Shown here in pieces: positions 7,913-17,951 of a DNA stretch of 64,000 nucleotides; positions within the stretch are counted from its first letter, which is position 1; each line of letters starts with the position of its first letter. Source of the DNA: Pseudomonas deceptionensis (lineage in GTDB: Bacteria > Pseudomonadota > Gammaproteobacteria > Pseudomonadales > Pseudomonadaceae); NCBI RefSeq assembly GCF_900106095.1, contig NZ_FNUD01000002.1:2439501-2503500 (forward strand). Direction: 5' to 3'. A program made the position numbers and the translations under genes. The notes under the pieces are model-generated. The model was not told the origin of the DNA. It did no database searches and was given only the letters and a program-made list of their open reading frames with translations.

Positions 7913-9494
7913 TTTCCAGTACTTCTCTCTGACCATCGAGCAGGCGGCGCAGTTGCAGAGGGTTGGTGTGCTTGAGCGCTGTCGGCAACAAGCTGTCCGG
8001 GAAGTCCTGGTAGCAGACCGGGCGCAGGAAACGCAGGATTGCCGCGGTGCCGACCGAGGTAGTGCGCGTGTCTGAGGTCGCCGGGAACGGGCCGCCGTGA
8101 ACCATGGCATCACACACTTCAACCCCCGTCGGCCAGCCATTGACCAGCAGGCGACCGGCCTTGCGTTCCAGCACCGGGAGCAAGGCCCGGGCACTCTCAA
8201 GGTCAGCATCATCCAGTTGCAGGGTGATGGTCAGTTGGCCTTCAAGATGCTCTAGCACCTGACGGATCTCGTGGTCATCCGCGCATTGCACGACCAGCGA
8301 CGCAGCACCGAAGATCTCGGCTTGCAACGCCGCGTCGGCGAGGAAGTCCCTGGCCTGGGTCACGAACAGGTGGGTCTGGCACTGGTTTGGCGTGTTGCCT
8401 CGCACACCGGCGGCGACTTCCTGGGCGCTGGTCAGTTCCAGCAGCGAGCCGACACCCGCCTCGTATGCCTGGAAAATCCCGGGAGTGAGCATGGTCTGCG
8501 CCTGGCTGCGCTGGACGAGGTCGGCAGCGGCGCTGATGAATTGATCCAGCGCCGGGCCCTGGCGGGCAATGACCAGCCCCGGGTTGGTGCAGAACTGGCC
8601 GGCGCCCTGGGTCAGGGAGGCAACGAAGCCTTGGGCCAGCGATTCGCCACGCGCCTGCAGGGCGGCGGGGAAGAGCAATACCGGGTTGATCGAACTCATT
8701 TCCGCATACACCGGGATGGGCTCCGGGCGCGCAGCCGCCGCTTTGCACAGGGCGATGCCGCCACTGCGTGAACCGGTGAAACCCACGGCCTTGATGCGCG
8801 GGTCGGTGACCAGGGCAATCCCCACTTCGCGGCCGGAGCCGAACAGCAGCGAAAAGACACCGGCGTGCAGGCCGGATTTTTTCACGGCACGGGCGATCGC
8901 GTGGCCAACCAGTTCGCTGGTACCTGGGTGGGCGCTGTGGGCTTTGACGATCACCGGGCAACCGGCCGCCAGTGCCGATGCGGTGTCGCCACCGGCCACC
9001 GAGAAGGCCAGCGGGAAGTTGCTGGCGCCGAACACGGCCACCGGGCCCAGCGGTACCTGGCGTTGGCGCAGGTCGGAACGCGGCAGGGGCTGGCGCTCAG
9101 GCAGTGCGGTGTCGACCCGTACATCCAGCCATTCACCCGCACGCACGGTGCGGGCAAAGGTGCGCAGTTGATGGCAGGTGCGGCCGCGCTCACCCAGGAT
9201 GCGCGGGCGTGGCAGCCCGGACTCGCTGACGGCGCGGTCGATCAACTCATCGCCGATGGCTTCGATTTCATCGGCGATGGTTTCAAGAAAAGTGGCACGA
9301 GCTGCCAGTGGCGTCTCGCGATAGCTGTCAAAGGCCTCCCACGCCAAAGCGCACGCCTGCTCGACATGTTCGCCGGTGCCGCCGAGGTAGGCCGGTTCCA
9401 GCGCTGTGCCGGTGGCGGGGTTGATCGCCCGGATCGCTTCGCGGCTACCGGTGATGGCTTGCTGACCGATCAGCATGTTGCCTGTCAGAGTCAT
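7905..9494 (-). CDS. Alpha-ketoglutaric semialdehyde dehydrogenase
   Basis: A 529-residue NAD(P)-dependent aldehyde dehydrogenase. The blocks [45 protein letters not shown] (catalytic Glu) and [10 protein letters not shown] (catalytic Cys) are those of the 2,5-dioxopentanoate dehydrogenase type. It converts the 2,5-dioxovalerate made by the neighbouring deaminase to 2-oxoglutarate, which enters the TCA cycle. The length of about 525 residues and the FCTNPG form of the cysteine loop are typical of this subgroup and not of betaine-aldehyde dehydrogenases. A long palindromic REP (9525-9575) sits between this gene and the deaminase gene. Confidence 0.9.
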   Translation of the reverse strand: MTLTGNMLIGQQAITGSREAIRAINPATGTALEPAYLGGTGEHVEQACALAWEAFDSYRETPLAARATFLETIADEIEAIGDELIDRAVSESGLPRPRILGERGRTCHQLRTFARTVRAGEWLDVRVDTALPERQPLPRSDLRQRQVPLGPVAVFGASNFPLAFSVAGGDTASALAAGCPVIVKAHSAHPGTSELVGHAIARAVKKSGLHAGVFSLLFGSGREVGIALVTDPRIKAVGFTGSRSGGIALCKAAAARPEPIPVYAEMSSINPVLLFPAALQARGESLAQGFVASLTQGAGQFCTNPGLVIARQGPALDQFISAAADLVQRSQAQTMLTPGIFQAYEAGVGSLLELTSAQEVAAGVRGNTPNQCQTHLFVTQARDFLADAALQAEIFGAASLVVQCADDHEIRQVLEHLEGQLTITLQLDDADLESARALLPVLERKAGRLLVNGWPTGVEVCDAMVHGGPFPATSDTRTTSVGTAAILRFLRPVCYQDFPDSLLPTALKHTNPLQLRRLLDGQREVLENA

Positions 9495-9524
9495 GGCGTG
9501 TTCCTGGAAAAATTGGGCTGGGGG

Positions 9525-9575
9525 TGTGGGAGCGAGCCTGCTCGCGAAGGCTTCGCGAGCAGGCTCGCTCCCACA
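9525..9575. repeat. Near-perfect 51-bp REP palindrome (GTGGGAGCGAGCC type)
   Basis: Two 25-base arms beginning TGTGGGAGCGAGCCTGCTCG pair perfectly around a single central G. This is the type-B REP also seen at 34905, 41368 and 44045. It lies within the hydroxyproline operon and could attenuate or stabilise the transcript. Confidence 0.85.
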
Positions 9576-9611
9576 GAAGCACCGCTCGTTTAACTGAGCG
9601 GAGCTGAGCGA

Positions 9612-10559
9612 TCAGGCAACGTTCTGTTCGGCGGACCAGTTTTTGTACCACTGACGGAACAGGGTGTACTGGTTCTCGGCGTAGTGACGCTGGGCATCGC
9701 TGAGCGCATCGGTCTCGTTGAAGTGCAGGGTGTATTCGGTGTCGCCATTGAGCACCATCAGGTGCTTGTAGTAGAGCACCAGGTCGGTGCCTTCATCGAA
9801 CGACGACAGCACGGCAAGGGCAGCTTCCAGCTCACGGGCCAGGCGGCGGGCCTTGGGGTCGCCCAGGGCCGCTTGCTTGCTCAGGGCTACCAGTTGCAGC
9901 ACTTCGCGTGGCAGGGCGTTACCGATACCGGTAATGGCACCGGTGGCGTTGCAGTTGACGAAGCCATGGACCACTTGGGTATCGACACCGACCATCAGGG
10001 TTACGTCATCGTCCTTGGACGTGATGTGCTCAGCGGCGTAACGCATGTCGGCGGCACCGCCGAACTCTTTGAAGCCGATCAGGTTCGGGTATTCGCGACG
10101 CAGTTCAAAGAACAGGTCGGCGCGGGTGGCGAAGCCGTAGTAAGGGCTGTTGTAGATCACGGCCGGCAGCTGTGGAGCTGCTTGCAGGATGGCGGCGAAG
10201 TGAGCTTTTTGCGCAGCAGGCGAGGCCGCACGGGACAGCAGGCGAGGAATCACCATCAGGCCCTGGGCGCCGACTTTGGCGGCGTGTGCGGCGTGGGACA
10301 CGGCTTCGCGGCTGTTGACGGCGCCAGTGCCAACGATGGTCGGAATGCCGGCAGCCACCAGGCGTGCCACGCCTTCCTGACGCTCGGCTTCGGTCAGCAA
10401 TGGCCAGTCACCCATGGAGCCGCAGTACACGACGGCGCTCATGCCGATATCGATCAGTTCGCGGCCCTTGGCGACCAGCGCGTCGAAGTCCGGTTTGCGA
10501 TCGGCGGTGCAAGGGGTCATCAGTGCAGGCATGCAGCCGGTGAAAATGTTATCGCTCAT
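9612..10559 (-). CDS. lhpC: 1-pyrroline-4-hydroxy-2-carboxylate deaminase (DapA family)
   Basis: A 315-residue member of the dihydrodipicolinate synthase/N-acetylneuraminate lyase family. The Schiff-base lysine is K164 in IGFKEFGG and the conserved tyrosine lies in YNSPYYG (about 140). The GSMGDWPLL segment replaces the GTTGE of true DapA, which argues against lysine biosynthesis. In the hydroxyproline pathway these enzymes dehydrate and deaminate 1-pyrroline-4-hydroxy-2-carboxylate to 2,5-dioxovalerate. The position between epimerase and semialdehyde dehydrogenase supports the role. Start at 10559 has GGAG upstream. Confidence 0.88.
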   Translation of the reverse strand: MSDNIFTGCMPALMTPCTADRKPDFDALVAKGRELIDIGMSAVVYCGSMGDWPLLTEAERQEGVARLVAAGIPTIVGTGAVNSREAVSHAAHAAKVGAQGLMVIPRLLSRAASPAAQKAHFAAILQAAPQLPAVIYNSPYYGFATRADLFFELRREYPNLIGFKEFGGAADMRYAAEHITSKDDDVTLMVGVDTQVVHGFVNCNATGAITGIGNALPREVLQLVALSKQAALGDPKARRLARELEAALAVLSSFDEGTDLVLYYKHLMVLNGDTEYTLHFNETDALSDAQRHYAENQYTLFRQWYKNWSAEQNVA

Positions 10560-10610
10560 TGTTGTAACTCCTGGAGTCGTTTAGTCAGATGTGAGTGCAA
10601 AGGCGGAGGC

Positions 10611-11537
10611 TTAAATGCCCCACGCAAAGGAATCCTGTTCGTCGATCAGCAGTGTGCTGTCGGCGGTCATATAGGCCTGGCCGGTGATGAAAGGGCGAAT
10701 GCGCTCGCCTTCCCACTGATAGCTGCCGATGAACTGGCTGCCCGTGATGCTGGCCTGTACCCAGGGCTCACCGGGGGCGAGTTTGCCGTCGGCCGCCAGG
10801 CACGCCAGTTTGGCGCTGGTGCCGGTGCCGCATGGCGAGCGGTCGTAGGCCTTGCCCGGGCACATGACAAAGTTGCGGCTGTCGGCCTTGTCGTCGTCGG
10901 CAAACAGTTCGATATGGTCGATGAGTGCGCCGTCTTCGCCATGGATGCCTTGTGCCTCAAGGGCCTTGAGCATCGCCCAGGTGTACTCGGTCAGGGCTTC
11001 AACGTTGTCCAGTTGCAGCACCTGGCCGTGGTCTGATACCAGGAAAAACCAGTTGCCGCCCCAGGCGATATCGCCGTAGACGCGGCCATGGCCTGGCACC
11101 TCGACGGCCACCTGCTGGCGGTAGCGGTAGGCGGGCACGTTGCCGACGGTCACGGTGCCGTCTGGATGCAAGGTGGCGCTGACCGGGCCGACCGGGGTGT
11201 CGATCTTGTGCTCTCCGGTCTCGATCAGCCCCAGGTGGTGCAGCGAAGCGACCAAACCGATGGTGCCGTGGCCGCACATGCCCAGGTAGCCGGCATTGTT
11301 GAAAAAGATCACGCCACAGGTGGCATCCGGCGACACGGGTTCGCAATACAGCGCGCCCACCAGTACATCGTTGCCACGGGGCTCCAGCAGGCAGGCGCGG
11401 CGCCATTGGTCATGCTGGTCGCGCAGTTCATCGCGCTGCTCGACCATGGTGCGGCCGGCCAGTTGCGGAAAGCCTTTGATCACGAGGCGGGTGGGTTCGC
11501 CGCCGGTGTGTGAATCAATGATATGTACGTGCTTCAT
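10611..11537 (-). CDS. lhpA: 4-hydroxyproline 2-epimerase
   Basis: A 308-residue member of the proline racemase family. Both catalytic cysteines are present: C88 in [12 protein letters not shown] and C236 in [13 protein letters not shown] Thr in place of the second Cys would have meant a trans-3-hydroxyproline dehydratase. The enzyme interconverts trans-4-hydroxy-L-proline and cis-4-hydroxy-D-proline and starts the catabolic pathway encoded by the operon. It lies 51 bp upstream of the deaminase gene and 54 bp downstream of the permease gene, both on the same strand. Confidence 0.95.
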   Translation of the reverse strand: MKHVHIIDSHTGGEPTRLVIKGFPQLAGRTMVEQRDELRDQHDQWRRACLLEPRGNDVLVGALYCEPVSPDATCGVIFFNNAGYLGMCGHGTIGLVASLHHLGLIETGEHKIDTPVGPVSATLHPDGTVTVGNVPAYRYRQQVAVEVPGHGRVYGDIAWGGNWFFLVSDHGQVLQLDNVEALTEYTWAMLKALEAQGIHGEDGALIDHIELFADDDKADSRNFVMCPGKAYDRSPCGTGTSAKLACLAADGKLAPGEPWVQASITGSQFIGSYQWEGERIRPFITGQAYMTADSTLLIDEQDSFAWGI

Positions 11538-11591
11538 AAACTTATCCCCTGGAAGAGAACAACGGCTGGGAAGACGGTGGCTAACGGTGTC

Positions 11592-13235
11592 TCAGGACGA
11601 CGTCTGGATAAACGCTCCCGTGGCGTGCCGGGGTGGCGTCTGGCTGACAAGTTCCGGGGCTTCTTCGCTTTCCTCGTCGTCTTCCAGGCGGACCATGTGT
11701 GCCGGTACGCCGGTGGCGGCCCCCCAGTAATAGATACCCGTGGCGCACGCAGCGACGACCAGGGTGTCGAAAGGGTGAGCGAGCACGCCCAGGCCACCGA
11801 AGGTGCCGAGCTTGGACAGCACGATGGTCACGGCATAGAAGCCGATCAGCCACAAGGAAGAGCGCACTTGCTGGGCCAGGCTCAGGTGGTTGGTCGGTAC
11901 AAAGCGGGCGCACAGCAGGTACACCACAAACATCACGATCTGCAGGCCGAGCAACCAGGACACGGTCTTCCAGCCTGACCAGTAGACGATCAGCGCAGCG
12001 ACGATGAATGACAGCGGCCCCAGCACGGCCATCCACTTGACCCTGAAAGGGCGCGGCATGTCGGGTGCATTGCGGCGCAGTGCGGCCACGGACACCGGAG
12101 CCACGGCGTAGCTCAATACCAGCGCGGCGGATACCACGTTGATCAGGGCCTCCCAGGAGGGGAACGGCAGGGTCCAGAACACTGACAGGCCAAAGGTCAG
12201 CCACAGCGCCGGGCGCGGGATGCCGGACTTTTCATCGATGCGGGTGAACACTTTGAAGAACGTGCCGGTTTGCGCCCAGCCATAGATCACACGCGGTGTC
12301 GCGTTCATGTAGATATTGCCGCAGCCGCTGGGGGAGATCACCGCATCGGCCACCACCAGATAGGCCAGCCAGCCCACACCCAGTGCCAGGGCGATGTCGC
12401 GATAGGGCAGGGCCAGTTCCTTGGTCACACCGGCCCAGCCGTTGACCAGCATCTCGGTCGGCACGCCGCCGAGGAAGGCGACCTGCAACAGCACATAAAT
12501 CACGGTAGACAGCAGAACCGACAGGATCAGGGCAATCGGGATGGTGCGTTGCGGGTTTTTGACCTCGCTGGCCACCGAAATGATCGGGGTCAGGCCCAGG
12601 TAGGCGAAGATAATGCCGCCCGCGGAAACAGCCATCTGCACGCCCGACAGACCGAAGGGAGCAAAGCCCTGGGAGTAGAGGTTTTCCGGTTTGAAGAAGG
12701 TGAACAGCACGCCGATGACCAGCAGCGGCACGATGAACTTGAACACGCTGACCAGGTTGTTGGCCATGGCGAAGGTCTTCACGCTGCGATAGTTGAGCAT
12801 GAAGAACAGGCACAGCAGGCCGAACTGCAGGAGCCAGCCCAGGATCGAAGGATCACTGGAGCCTGCCTTGGTCAGCTCGGGGAACCATGCTGCGGCGTAT
12901 TGGCGAGCGGCGACCACTTCAATCGCCACCAGGCTGGAAAATGCGATCAGGGTGATAAAGCCCATCAAGTACCCGAGCAGCGGGCCATGGGAGTACACCG
13001 GGTAGCGGATAACGCCACCGGCGCGCGGCAGGGCAGCGCCCAATTCACAGTAAACAATGCCCAACAGCAGCACAGAAAAACCGCCCAGCAGCCAGGAAAA
13101 TATCCCCGCGGGCCCCGCAATTGCAGAAACGTGGCTGGCTGCGAACAACCAGCCGGAACCGAAGATGGCACCCAGACCGATAAAGGTCAGGTCCATCAGT
13201 GAGAGCTGTTTCTTGAATTTGCCTTTACCTGACAT
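11592..13235 (-). CDS. APC-family amino acid permease, probable hydroxyproline uptake
   Basis: A 547-residue inner-membrane protein with about 12-13 hydrophobic segments and APC-superfamily signatures: LTFIGLGAIFGSGWLFAA at the first helix, GGVIRYPVYSHGPLLGYLMG and SVASEVKNPQRTIPIA. It ends in a charged cytoplasmic tail (EDDEESEEAPE). Being the first gene of the hydroxyproline operon and divergent from the AraC-type regulator, its likely substrate is trans-4-hydroxyproline. That substrate is inferred from context; the protein family alone would only say amino acid or polyamine. Confidence 0.85.
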   Translation of the reverse strand: MSGKGKFKKQLSLMDLTFIGLGAIFGSGWLFAASHVSAIAGPAGIFSWLLGGFSVLLLGIVYCELGAALPRAGGVIRYPVYSHGPLLGYLMGFITLIAFSSLVAIEVVAARQYAAAWFPELTKAGSSDPSILGWLLQFGLLCLFFMLNYRSVKTFAMANNLVSVFKFIVPLLVIGVLFTFFKPENLYSQGFAPFGLSGVQMAVSAGGIIFAYLGLTPIISVASEVKNPQRTIPIALILSVLLSTVIYVLLQVAFLGGVPTEMLVNGWAGVTKELALPYRDIALALGVGWLAYLVVADAVISPSGCGNIYMNATPRVIYGWAQTGTFFKVFTRIDEKSGIPRPALWLTFGLSVFWTLPFPSWEALINVVSAALVLSYAVAPVSVAALRRNAPDMPRPFRVKWMAVLGPLSFIVAALIVYWSGWKTVSWLLGLQIVMFVVYLLCARFVPTNHLSLAQQVRSSLWLIGFYAVTIVLSKLGTFGGLGVLAHPFDTLVVAACATGIYYWGAATGVPAHMVRLEDDEESEEAPELVSQTPPRHATGAFIQTSS

Positions 13236-13283
13236 GGAGTCGCCTTATTGTGAGTTTTTGGTTAGGCAGGTGTGATGTCATTT

Positions 13284-13320
13284 GCCATTGCGCCAAAACC
13301 ACTGGCGGGTGTGCAATGGC
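13284..13320. promoter_or_regulatory. Nested inverted repeat, candidate LhpR operator
   Basis: GCCATTGC (13284-13291) pairs with GCAATGGC (13313-13320). Immediately inside, GCCA (13292-13295) pairs with TGGC (13303-13306). The element is central in the 203-bp gap between the permease and the AraC-type regulator genes, where a shared operator is expected. Confidence 0.45.
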
Positions 13321-13438
13321 GCTAGATTGAACGTCCGGGCGGGTTTGCGATTGATGTTTTCCATTGAAGCCGATGACGAAATCAGCACAATATGGACAGG
13401 TGGATTCAGCCTGTTCGAGTAGTGGGGGAGTGAGATTC

Positions 13439-14212
13439 ATGACGCAGAATGCTTTTGCAATCCTGTGCCAGGGGAGCGACCTGAGCCGGCCGCAGACCCT
13501 TGAGCAGTTGCTGTCAGGCGTGGCGCTGTTGTTGCCGATGCTGGACGTGATTCCCAATGCGGCGATTTTTATCAAGGACAACCAGGCGCGCTATGTATTG
13601 GCCAATCGCACGCTGGTGCAGCGTTGCGGGCTCAAGCAGCTGCAACCCTTGCTGGGTAAAACCAGCGCCGAGGTTTTCCCGGAGCAACTGGGGCCTGGCT
13701 ATACCGAGCAGGATCGACGCGTGCTGGAGCAGGGGCTTGTGCTGGAGGACCAGCTGGAGCTGCACCTGTACGGCAGTCGTGAGCCGGGCTGGTGCCTGAC
13801 GCACAAGCGGCCCCTGTACAACTGCGATGGTGAAATAATCGGCCTGGCCGGGATCTCGGTGGACCTGCAGTCGGCCAGTGACACGCACCCGGCCTACCAG
13901 CGGCTGGCGGCGGTGGATGAGCATATTCGTGCGAATTTCAATCGGCGCGTCACCCTGGGCGAGCTGACGCGCATTGCCGGGATTTCAGTGGCGCAGCTGG
14001 AGAGGTATTGCAAACGGGTGTTCCACCTGACACCGCGACAGATGATCCAGAAGGTTCGTCTGGAGCACGCCCATCGTCTGTTGCTGACGGACATCCCCAT
14101 CACCGAAGTTGCACTGCAGTGCGGCTATACCGACCACAGCGCGTTCACCCGGCAGTTCAAGGCATTGACCGGCTTTACGCCACGTCAGTACCGGCAGGCC
14201 ACGGCGCCCTGA
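13439..14212 (+). CDS. PAS-AraC transcriptional regulator of hydroxyproline genes
   Basis: A 257-residue protein with an N-terminal PAS-like sensor (about 35-145: LPMLDVIPNAAIFIKDNQARYVLANRTL) and a C-terminal AraC/XylS double helix-turn-helix (about 165-255: VTLGELTRIAGISVAQLERYCKRVF and ITEVALQCGYTDHSAFTRQFK). The start at 13439 is chosen because GGGGGAG lies eight bases before it. Divergence from the permease-epimerase operon makes it the probable activator of hydroxyproline catabolism, responding to the amino acid or a pathway intermediate. A nested inverted repeat in the shared promoter region is a candidate binding site. Confidence 0.87.
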   Translation: MTQNAFAILCQGSDLSRPQTLEQLLSGVALLLPMLDVIPNAAIFIKDNQARYVLANRTLVQRCGLKQLQPLLGKTSAEVFPEQLGPGYTEQDRRVLEQGLVLEDQLELHLYGSREPGWCLTHKRPLYNCDGEIIGLAGISVDLQSASDTHPAYQRLAAVDEHIRANFNRRVTLGELTRIAGISVAQLERYCKRVFHLTPRQMIQKVRLEHAHRLLLTDIPITEVALQCGYTDHSAFTRQFKALTGFTPRQYRQATAP

Positions 14213-14221
14213 GCGTCAGGG

Positions 14222-14719
14222 TTACGGGTATTCAATCGCGACGATATACACCCACTGCTCACCGGTGGGTGTTTGCACCTGGACTTCGGCATCCAGTGAC
14301 TTGCCGATCAGCGCCCGGGCCAGGGGTGAGTCGATACTGATCAGGCCCAGCTTGAGGTCCAGCTCATCGGGCCCGACGATGCGGTAGCGCGACTGCTTGC
14401 CTTCCTCATCCTCGATGGTGACCCAGGCGCCGAAATAGACCTTGTTCGGATCGCTGGGTTTTTCGCTGACGACCTTGAGGCTTTCAAGGCGCTTGGTCAG
14501 AAAACGCACACGGCTGTCGATCTCGCGGAGCATTTTTTTGCCGTAGGTGTATTCGGCGTTTTCCGAGCGGTCACCCTGGGCTGCGGCTTCGCTGACCGAC
14601 TGCGTCACCTGGGGCCTGCGAACGTGCCACAACTCGTGCAACTCGGCACGCATGCGCGCCTCACCTTCAGGGGTGATCAGCGCGGTGCCGGCAGGGCGGG
14701 GAGGGCGATAGCGGCTCAT
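14222..14719 (-). CDS. greB: Transcript cleavage factor GreB
   Basis: The 165-residue protein has the Gre-factor layout. An N-terminal coiled-coil (residues about 8-80) carries the basic GreB-type tip and the acidic [19 protein letters not shown] block that reaches into the RNA polymerase secondary channel. A C-terminal FKBP-like domain ends in [13 protein letters not shown]. It rescues backtracked polymerase by stimulating cleavage of the transcript. The ATG at 14719 (MSRYRPPRP) is the usual GreB start; a TTG two codons earlier is unlikely. It is convergent with the AraC-type regulator and 34 bp downstream of the permease gene. Confidence 0.95.
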   Translation of the reverse strand: MSRYRPPRPAGTALITPEGEARMRAELHELWHVRRPQVTQSVSEAAAQGDRSENAEYTYGKKMLREIDSRVRFLTKRLESLKVVSEKPSDPNKVYFGAWVTIEDEEGKQSRYRIVGPDELDLKLGLISIDSPLARALIGKSLDAEVQVQTPTGEQWVYIVAIEYP

Positions 14720-14753
14720 GGGCAATCCATTGTCAGTGAAGAGCGCGAGTCTA

Positions 14754-17258
14754 TCAGCCCTCGCGCAACACGGTTAGCGGGCTGGCATTGAGTGCCCGGC
14801 GTGTGCCGAACACACCTGCACCGCCGACCATCAGAGCCCCCAGCACAGGCAACAGCAGCAGCCACGGATGCGGGCTCCACGGCAGGTCAAAGGCGAAGCG
14901 ATACAGCACGAGGCTGACCAGTTCGGCGCCCAGTGCTGCGAGCAGGCCGCTGGTGGCGCCCAGCAGACCGAACTCGATGCGCCGGGCCTTGACCAGCAGT
15001 TGGCGCTCGGCCCCCAGCGCCCGCAGCAGAGCACCCTGGCGAATGCGTTCGTCCAGGGTGGATTGCAGGCCGGAAAACAGCACTGCCATGCCCGCCGCCA
15101 ACACAAACAGCAGCACGTACTCCACGGCAATGGTCACTTGCGCAAGGATGCTGCGCAGCTGCTCAAGCAACGCTTCGATAGGCAAGATGGTCACCGCCGG
15201 GAAGCTGCGCGACAGCTCGATGATTTCCTTGTCGTGACCAGGCGCCAGGTAAAAGCTGGTGAGGTAGGTGGCGGGCAAGTCCTGCAAGGTGCCCGGTTGG
15301 AAAATCATGAAAAAGTTGGGCTGGAAGTTGTCCCAGTTGATGCTGCGCAAACTGGTGACCCGGGCTTCGCGGTTTACCCCGGCAACGGTGAAGGTCAGGT
15401 GATCGCCGAGTTTCAGCTTCAGGCTTTCGGCGACTTTGGCTTCGACCGAAACGCCAGGCACATCCCCGGCAGGCGCTTGGGTCCACCAGGTACCTGCGGT
15501 CAGTTCGTTGCCGGCGGGCAGGTTGGCGGCCCAGGTCAGGCTCAGGTCGCGCTGGATGGCCTTGTCGCCGCTGGAGTCCTTGCTGACGATGTCTTGCACC
15601 GGTTCGCCATTGATACTGATCAGGCGCCCCGGGATTACCGGGTACAGCGGCGCGGCCTGGGCCTGAAGGGTCATCAGGTGGGCACCGAAAGCGTCCTTGT
15701 CGGCCGGCAGGATGTTGAGGGCAAAGTAGTTGGGCGCATTTTTCGGCAGCTGGTTTTGCCAGGTGTCGAGCAACTCGCCGCGCAACAGTGCGATCAGGGC
15801 CATCGACAGCAGGATCAGGCCGAAGGCCAGGGCCTGACCCGCGGCTGCCAGCGGGTGGCGCAGTAATTGGCCCAACCCCAGGCGCCAGGGCAACGAGGCT
15901 CGTGCCAGCAAGCGGCGCAGGCTTTGCAGGCCCAGCAGCAGGATGCCGCCCAGAACCAGCGCGGCAATCACGCCACCCCCCAGCAGGGCGAACGTCAGCA
16001 CCAGATCAAGGCTCATGCGCCACATGATCAGCCCAAGCGCCAGCAGGGCCGCGCCATAGACGGTCCAGGTGCTGGCCGGGATGGGCAGCATGTCGCGGCG
16101 CAATACCCGCAGCGGCGGTACGCGACCCAGCGCGGCCAATGGCGGCAGGGCGAAGCCAGCCAGCGCCACCAGCCCGGTGCCCATCCCTGCAATGGCAGGC
16201 ATCAGGCCGCCGGGAGGCACGTCGGCAGGCAGCAAGTCATGCAGCAGGGCGAACAGCCCGAGCTGCGCCAGCCAGCCGAGCAGCGCACCCGCAAGGCTGG
16301 CCAGCAACCCGAGTACAGCCAGTTGCAAAGTGAACAGCCACAGGGTTTCGCGTCGCGACAGGCCCAGGCAGCGCAGCAGGGCACTGGCATCAAAGCGTCG
16401 ATTGGCAAAGCGTGTCGCTGACAGGGCTACTGCGACGCCGGACAGCAGCACCGCCACCAGGCTGGCCATGTTCAAGTAGCGCTCGGCCTTGCCCAGCGCA
16501 CCGCCGATTTGCCGGTTGCCATCACGGCCGTCCAGCAGGCGCTGGTTGGGGTCCAGGCCGGGTTTGATCGATTGGCGATAGGCTTCAAGGACTGGTGCTT
16601 CACCGCGCCACAGCTCGCGATACGTGACGCGGCTGCCCGGTTGCACAATGCCGGTAGCGGCCAGGTCGTCCAGGTTGATCAGCACCCGAGGCGTGAGGCT
16701 GTACAAGTTGCCGGCGCGGTCCGGTTCATAAGTCAGAACGCGGGTGATGCGCACGGTTTTGGAACCGACATCGATTTCATCGCCGACCTTGAGGTTCAGC
16801 GCGGTCAGCAATCGGGCTTCGGCCCACGCCTCTCCGGGCCGGGGGCCGCCGCCGGGTTGTTCTTCGGCATAGGGTTGGGGCGCGCTTTTGAGTTCGCCGC
16901 GCAACGGGTAGGCATCGTCTGCCGCCTTGATGCTGGACAGCTGAATGCCGTTGTCGGTCGCGATCACGCTGGCAAACTCGACCACGCGCGCGTGTTTGAG
17001 TCCCAGATCGGTACCGACCTTGATTTGTTCTTCACGGGCCGGGGAGCTGCCATCAAGCACCAGATCGGCGCCCAGGAACTCGGTGGCGCGCAACAGCATC
17101 GCACCATTGAGGCGGGCACCGAAGTAGCCGATGGCGGTGCTGGCTGCGACGGCAACCAGCAGGGCAAAGAACAGCACGCGCAACTCGCCTGCGCGGGCAT
17201 CGCGCAGCAATTGACGTACGGCAAGGCTTAGCAGGCGCAACAGCGGCAGGCGTGCCAT
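14754..17258 (-). CDS. FtsX-type ABC permease (YbbP homologue)
   Basis: An 834-residue inner-membrane protein of the MacB/FtsX permease family with about ten membrane segments. After an N-terminal helix comes a large periplasmic domain (about 50-260), then a helix bundle (about 265-500), a second periplasmic region (about 510-700) and three C-terminal helices. It shares the ATGA overlap with the ATPase gene upstream, so the two are translated together as an ABC complex. Homologues such as E. coli YbbP are believed to move lipophilic molecules or work with the divergent thioesterase/arylesterase TesA; the transported substrate is unknown. Confidence 0.88.
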   Translation of the reverse strand: MARLPLLRLLSLAVRQLLRDARAGELRVLFFALLVAVAASTAIGYFGARLNGAMLLRATEFLGADLVLDGSSPAREEQIKVGTDLGLKHARVVEFASVIATDNGIQLSSIKAADDAYPLRGELKSAPQPYAEEQPGGGPRPGEAWAEARLLTALNLKVGDEIDVGSKTVRITRVLTYEPDRAGNLYSLTPRVLINLDDLAATGIVQPGSRVTYRELWRGEAPVLEAYRQSIKPGLDPNQRLLDGRDGNRQIGGALGKAERYLNMASLVAVLLSGVAVALSATRFANRRFDASALLRCLGLSRRETLWLFTLQLAVLGLLASLAGALLGWLAQLGLFALLHDLLPADVPPGGLMPAIAGMGTGLVALAGFALPPLAALGRVPPLRVLRRDMLPIPASTWTVYGAALLALGLIMWRMSLDLVLTFALLGGGVIAALVLGGILLLGLQSLRRLLARASLPWRLGLGQLLRHPLAAAGQALAFGLILLSMALIALLRGELLDTWQNQLPKNAPNYFALNILPADKDAFGAHLMTLQAQAAPLYPVIPGRLISINGEPVQDIVSKDSSGDKAIQRDLSLTWAANLPAGNELTAGTWWTQAPAGDVPGVSVEAKVAESLKLKLGDHLTFTVAGVNREARVTSLRSINWDNFQPNFFMIFQPGTLQDLPATYLTSFYLAPGHDKEIIELSRSFPAVTILPIEALLEQLRSILAQVTIAVEYVLLFVLAAGMAVLFSGLQSTLDERIRQGALLRALGAERQLLVKARRIEFGLLGATSGLLAALGAELVSLVLYRFAFDLPWSPHPWLLLLPVLGALMVGGAGVFGTRRALNASPLTVLREG

Positions 17259-17941
17259 CAGGGCTCCAGAGGGCCGACCAGATGGCCGGCTTCAAGACGG
17301 ATCAGGCGCCGGCAACGATGGGCCAGGCGTTCGTCATGGGTCACCAGCACCAGGGTGGTGCCGCGTTCCTTGTTCAACTCGAAGAGCAGGTCGGTGATGC
17401 GTTCACCGGTGTGGCTGTCCAGGTTGCCGGTGGGTTCATCGGCAAACAGCACGTCCGGGTTGGCGGCAAACGCCCGAGCAATGGCCACCCGCTGTTGTTC
17501 GCCGCCGGACAGCTGACGCGGTGAATGGCTAAGGCGCTGGCCCAGGCCGACGCGCTCCAGCAGATGGCGGGCATGTTCGCGGGCATCTTTGCGGCCCTCC
17601 AGCTCCAGCGGCAACATGACGTTTTCCAGGGCGTTGAGGCTGTCGAGCAACTGGAACGACTGGAACACAAAGCCCACATGTTCGGCCCGCACCCGGGCGC
17701 GCTGGTCTTCGTCCAAGGTGCTCAGGGCCCGGCCGGCCAGAATCACTTCGCCCTGGCTGGGCAGGTCCAGGCCTGCGAGCAAGCCCAGCAGCGTTGACTT
17801 GCCGGAGCCGGATGCGCCCACGATCGCCAGGCTGTCGCCCTTGTTCAGTTCAAGGCTCAGGGGGTGGAGGATGGTCAACTCGCCTTCCGCGCTGGGAACC
17901 ACTTTGCTAAGGTTCTGCGCGGTGAGAATACTTTCGCCCAT
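17258..17941 (-). CDS. ABC transporter ATPase (YbbA homologue)
   Basis: A 227-residue LolD/MacB-type ATPase. Walker A is GASGSGKST, the signature is LSGGEQQRVAIARA, Walker B is DVLFADEPTGNLD and the switch His is in LVTHDERLA. The start at 17941 gives the normal family length. Its TGA overlaps the permease ATG. It starts only 10 bp from the divergent tesA gene, an arrangement that is conserved in gammaproteobacteria and suggests co-regulation from one compact promoter region. Confidence 0.93.
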   Translation of the reverse strand: MGESILTAQNLSKVVPSAEGELTILHPLSLELNKGDSLAIVGASGSGKSTLLGLLAGLDLPSQGEVILAGRALSTLDEDQRARVRAEHVGFVFQSFQLLDSLNALENVMLPLELEGRKDAREHARHLLERVGLGQRLSHSPRQLSGGEQQRVAIARAFAANPDVLFADEPTGNLDSHTGERITDLLFELNKERGTTLVLVTHDERLAHRCRRLIRLEAGHLVGPLEP

Positions 17942-17951
17942 GGAGAATCCA

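Noticed and set aside
13270..13325. Sigma-54 promoter for the hydroxyproline operon
   Set aside because: TTGGCGC appears on the minus strand but no GC follows at the required 10-bp distance.
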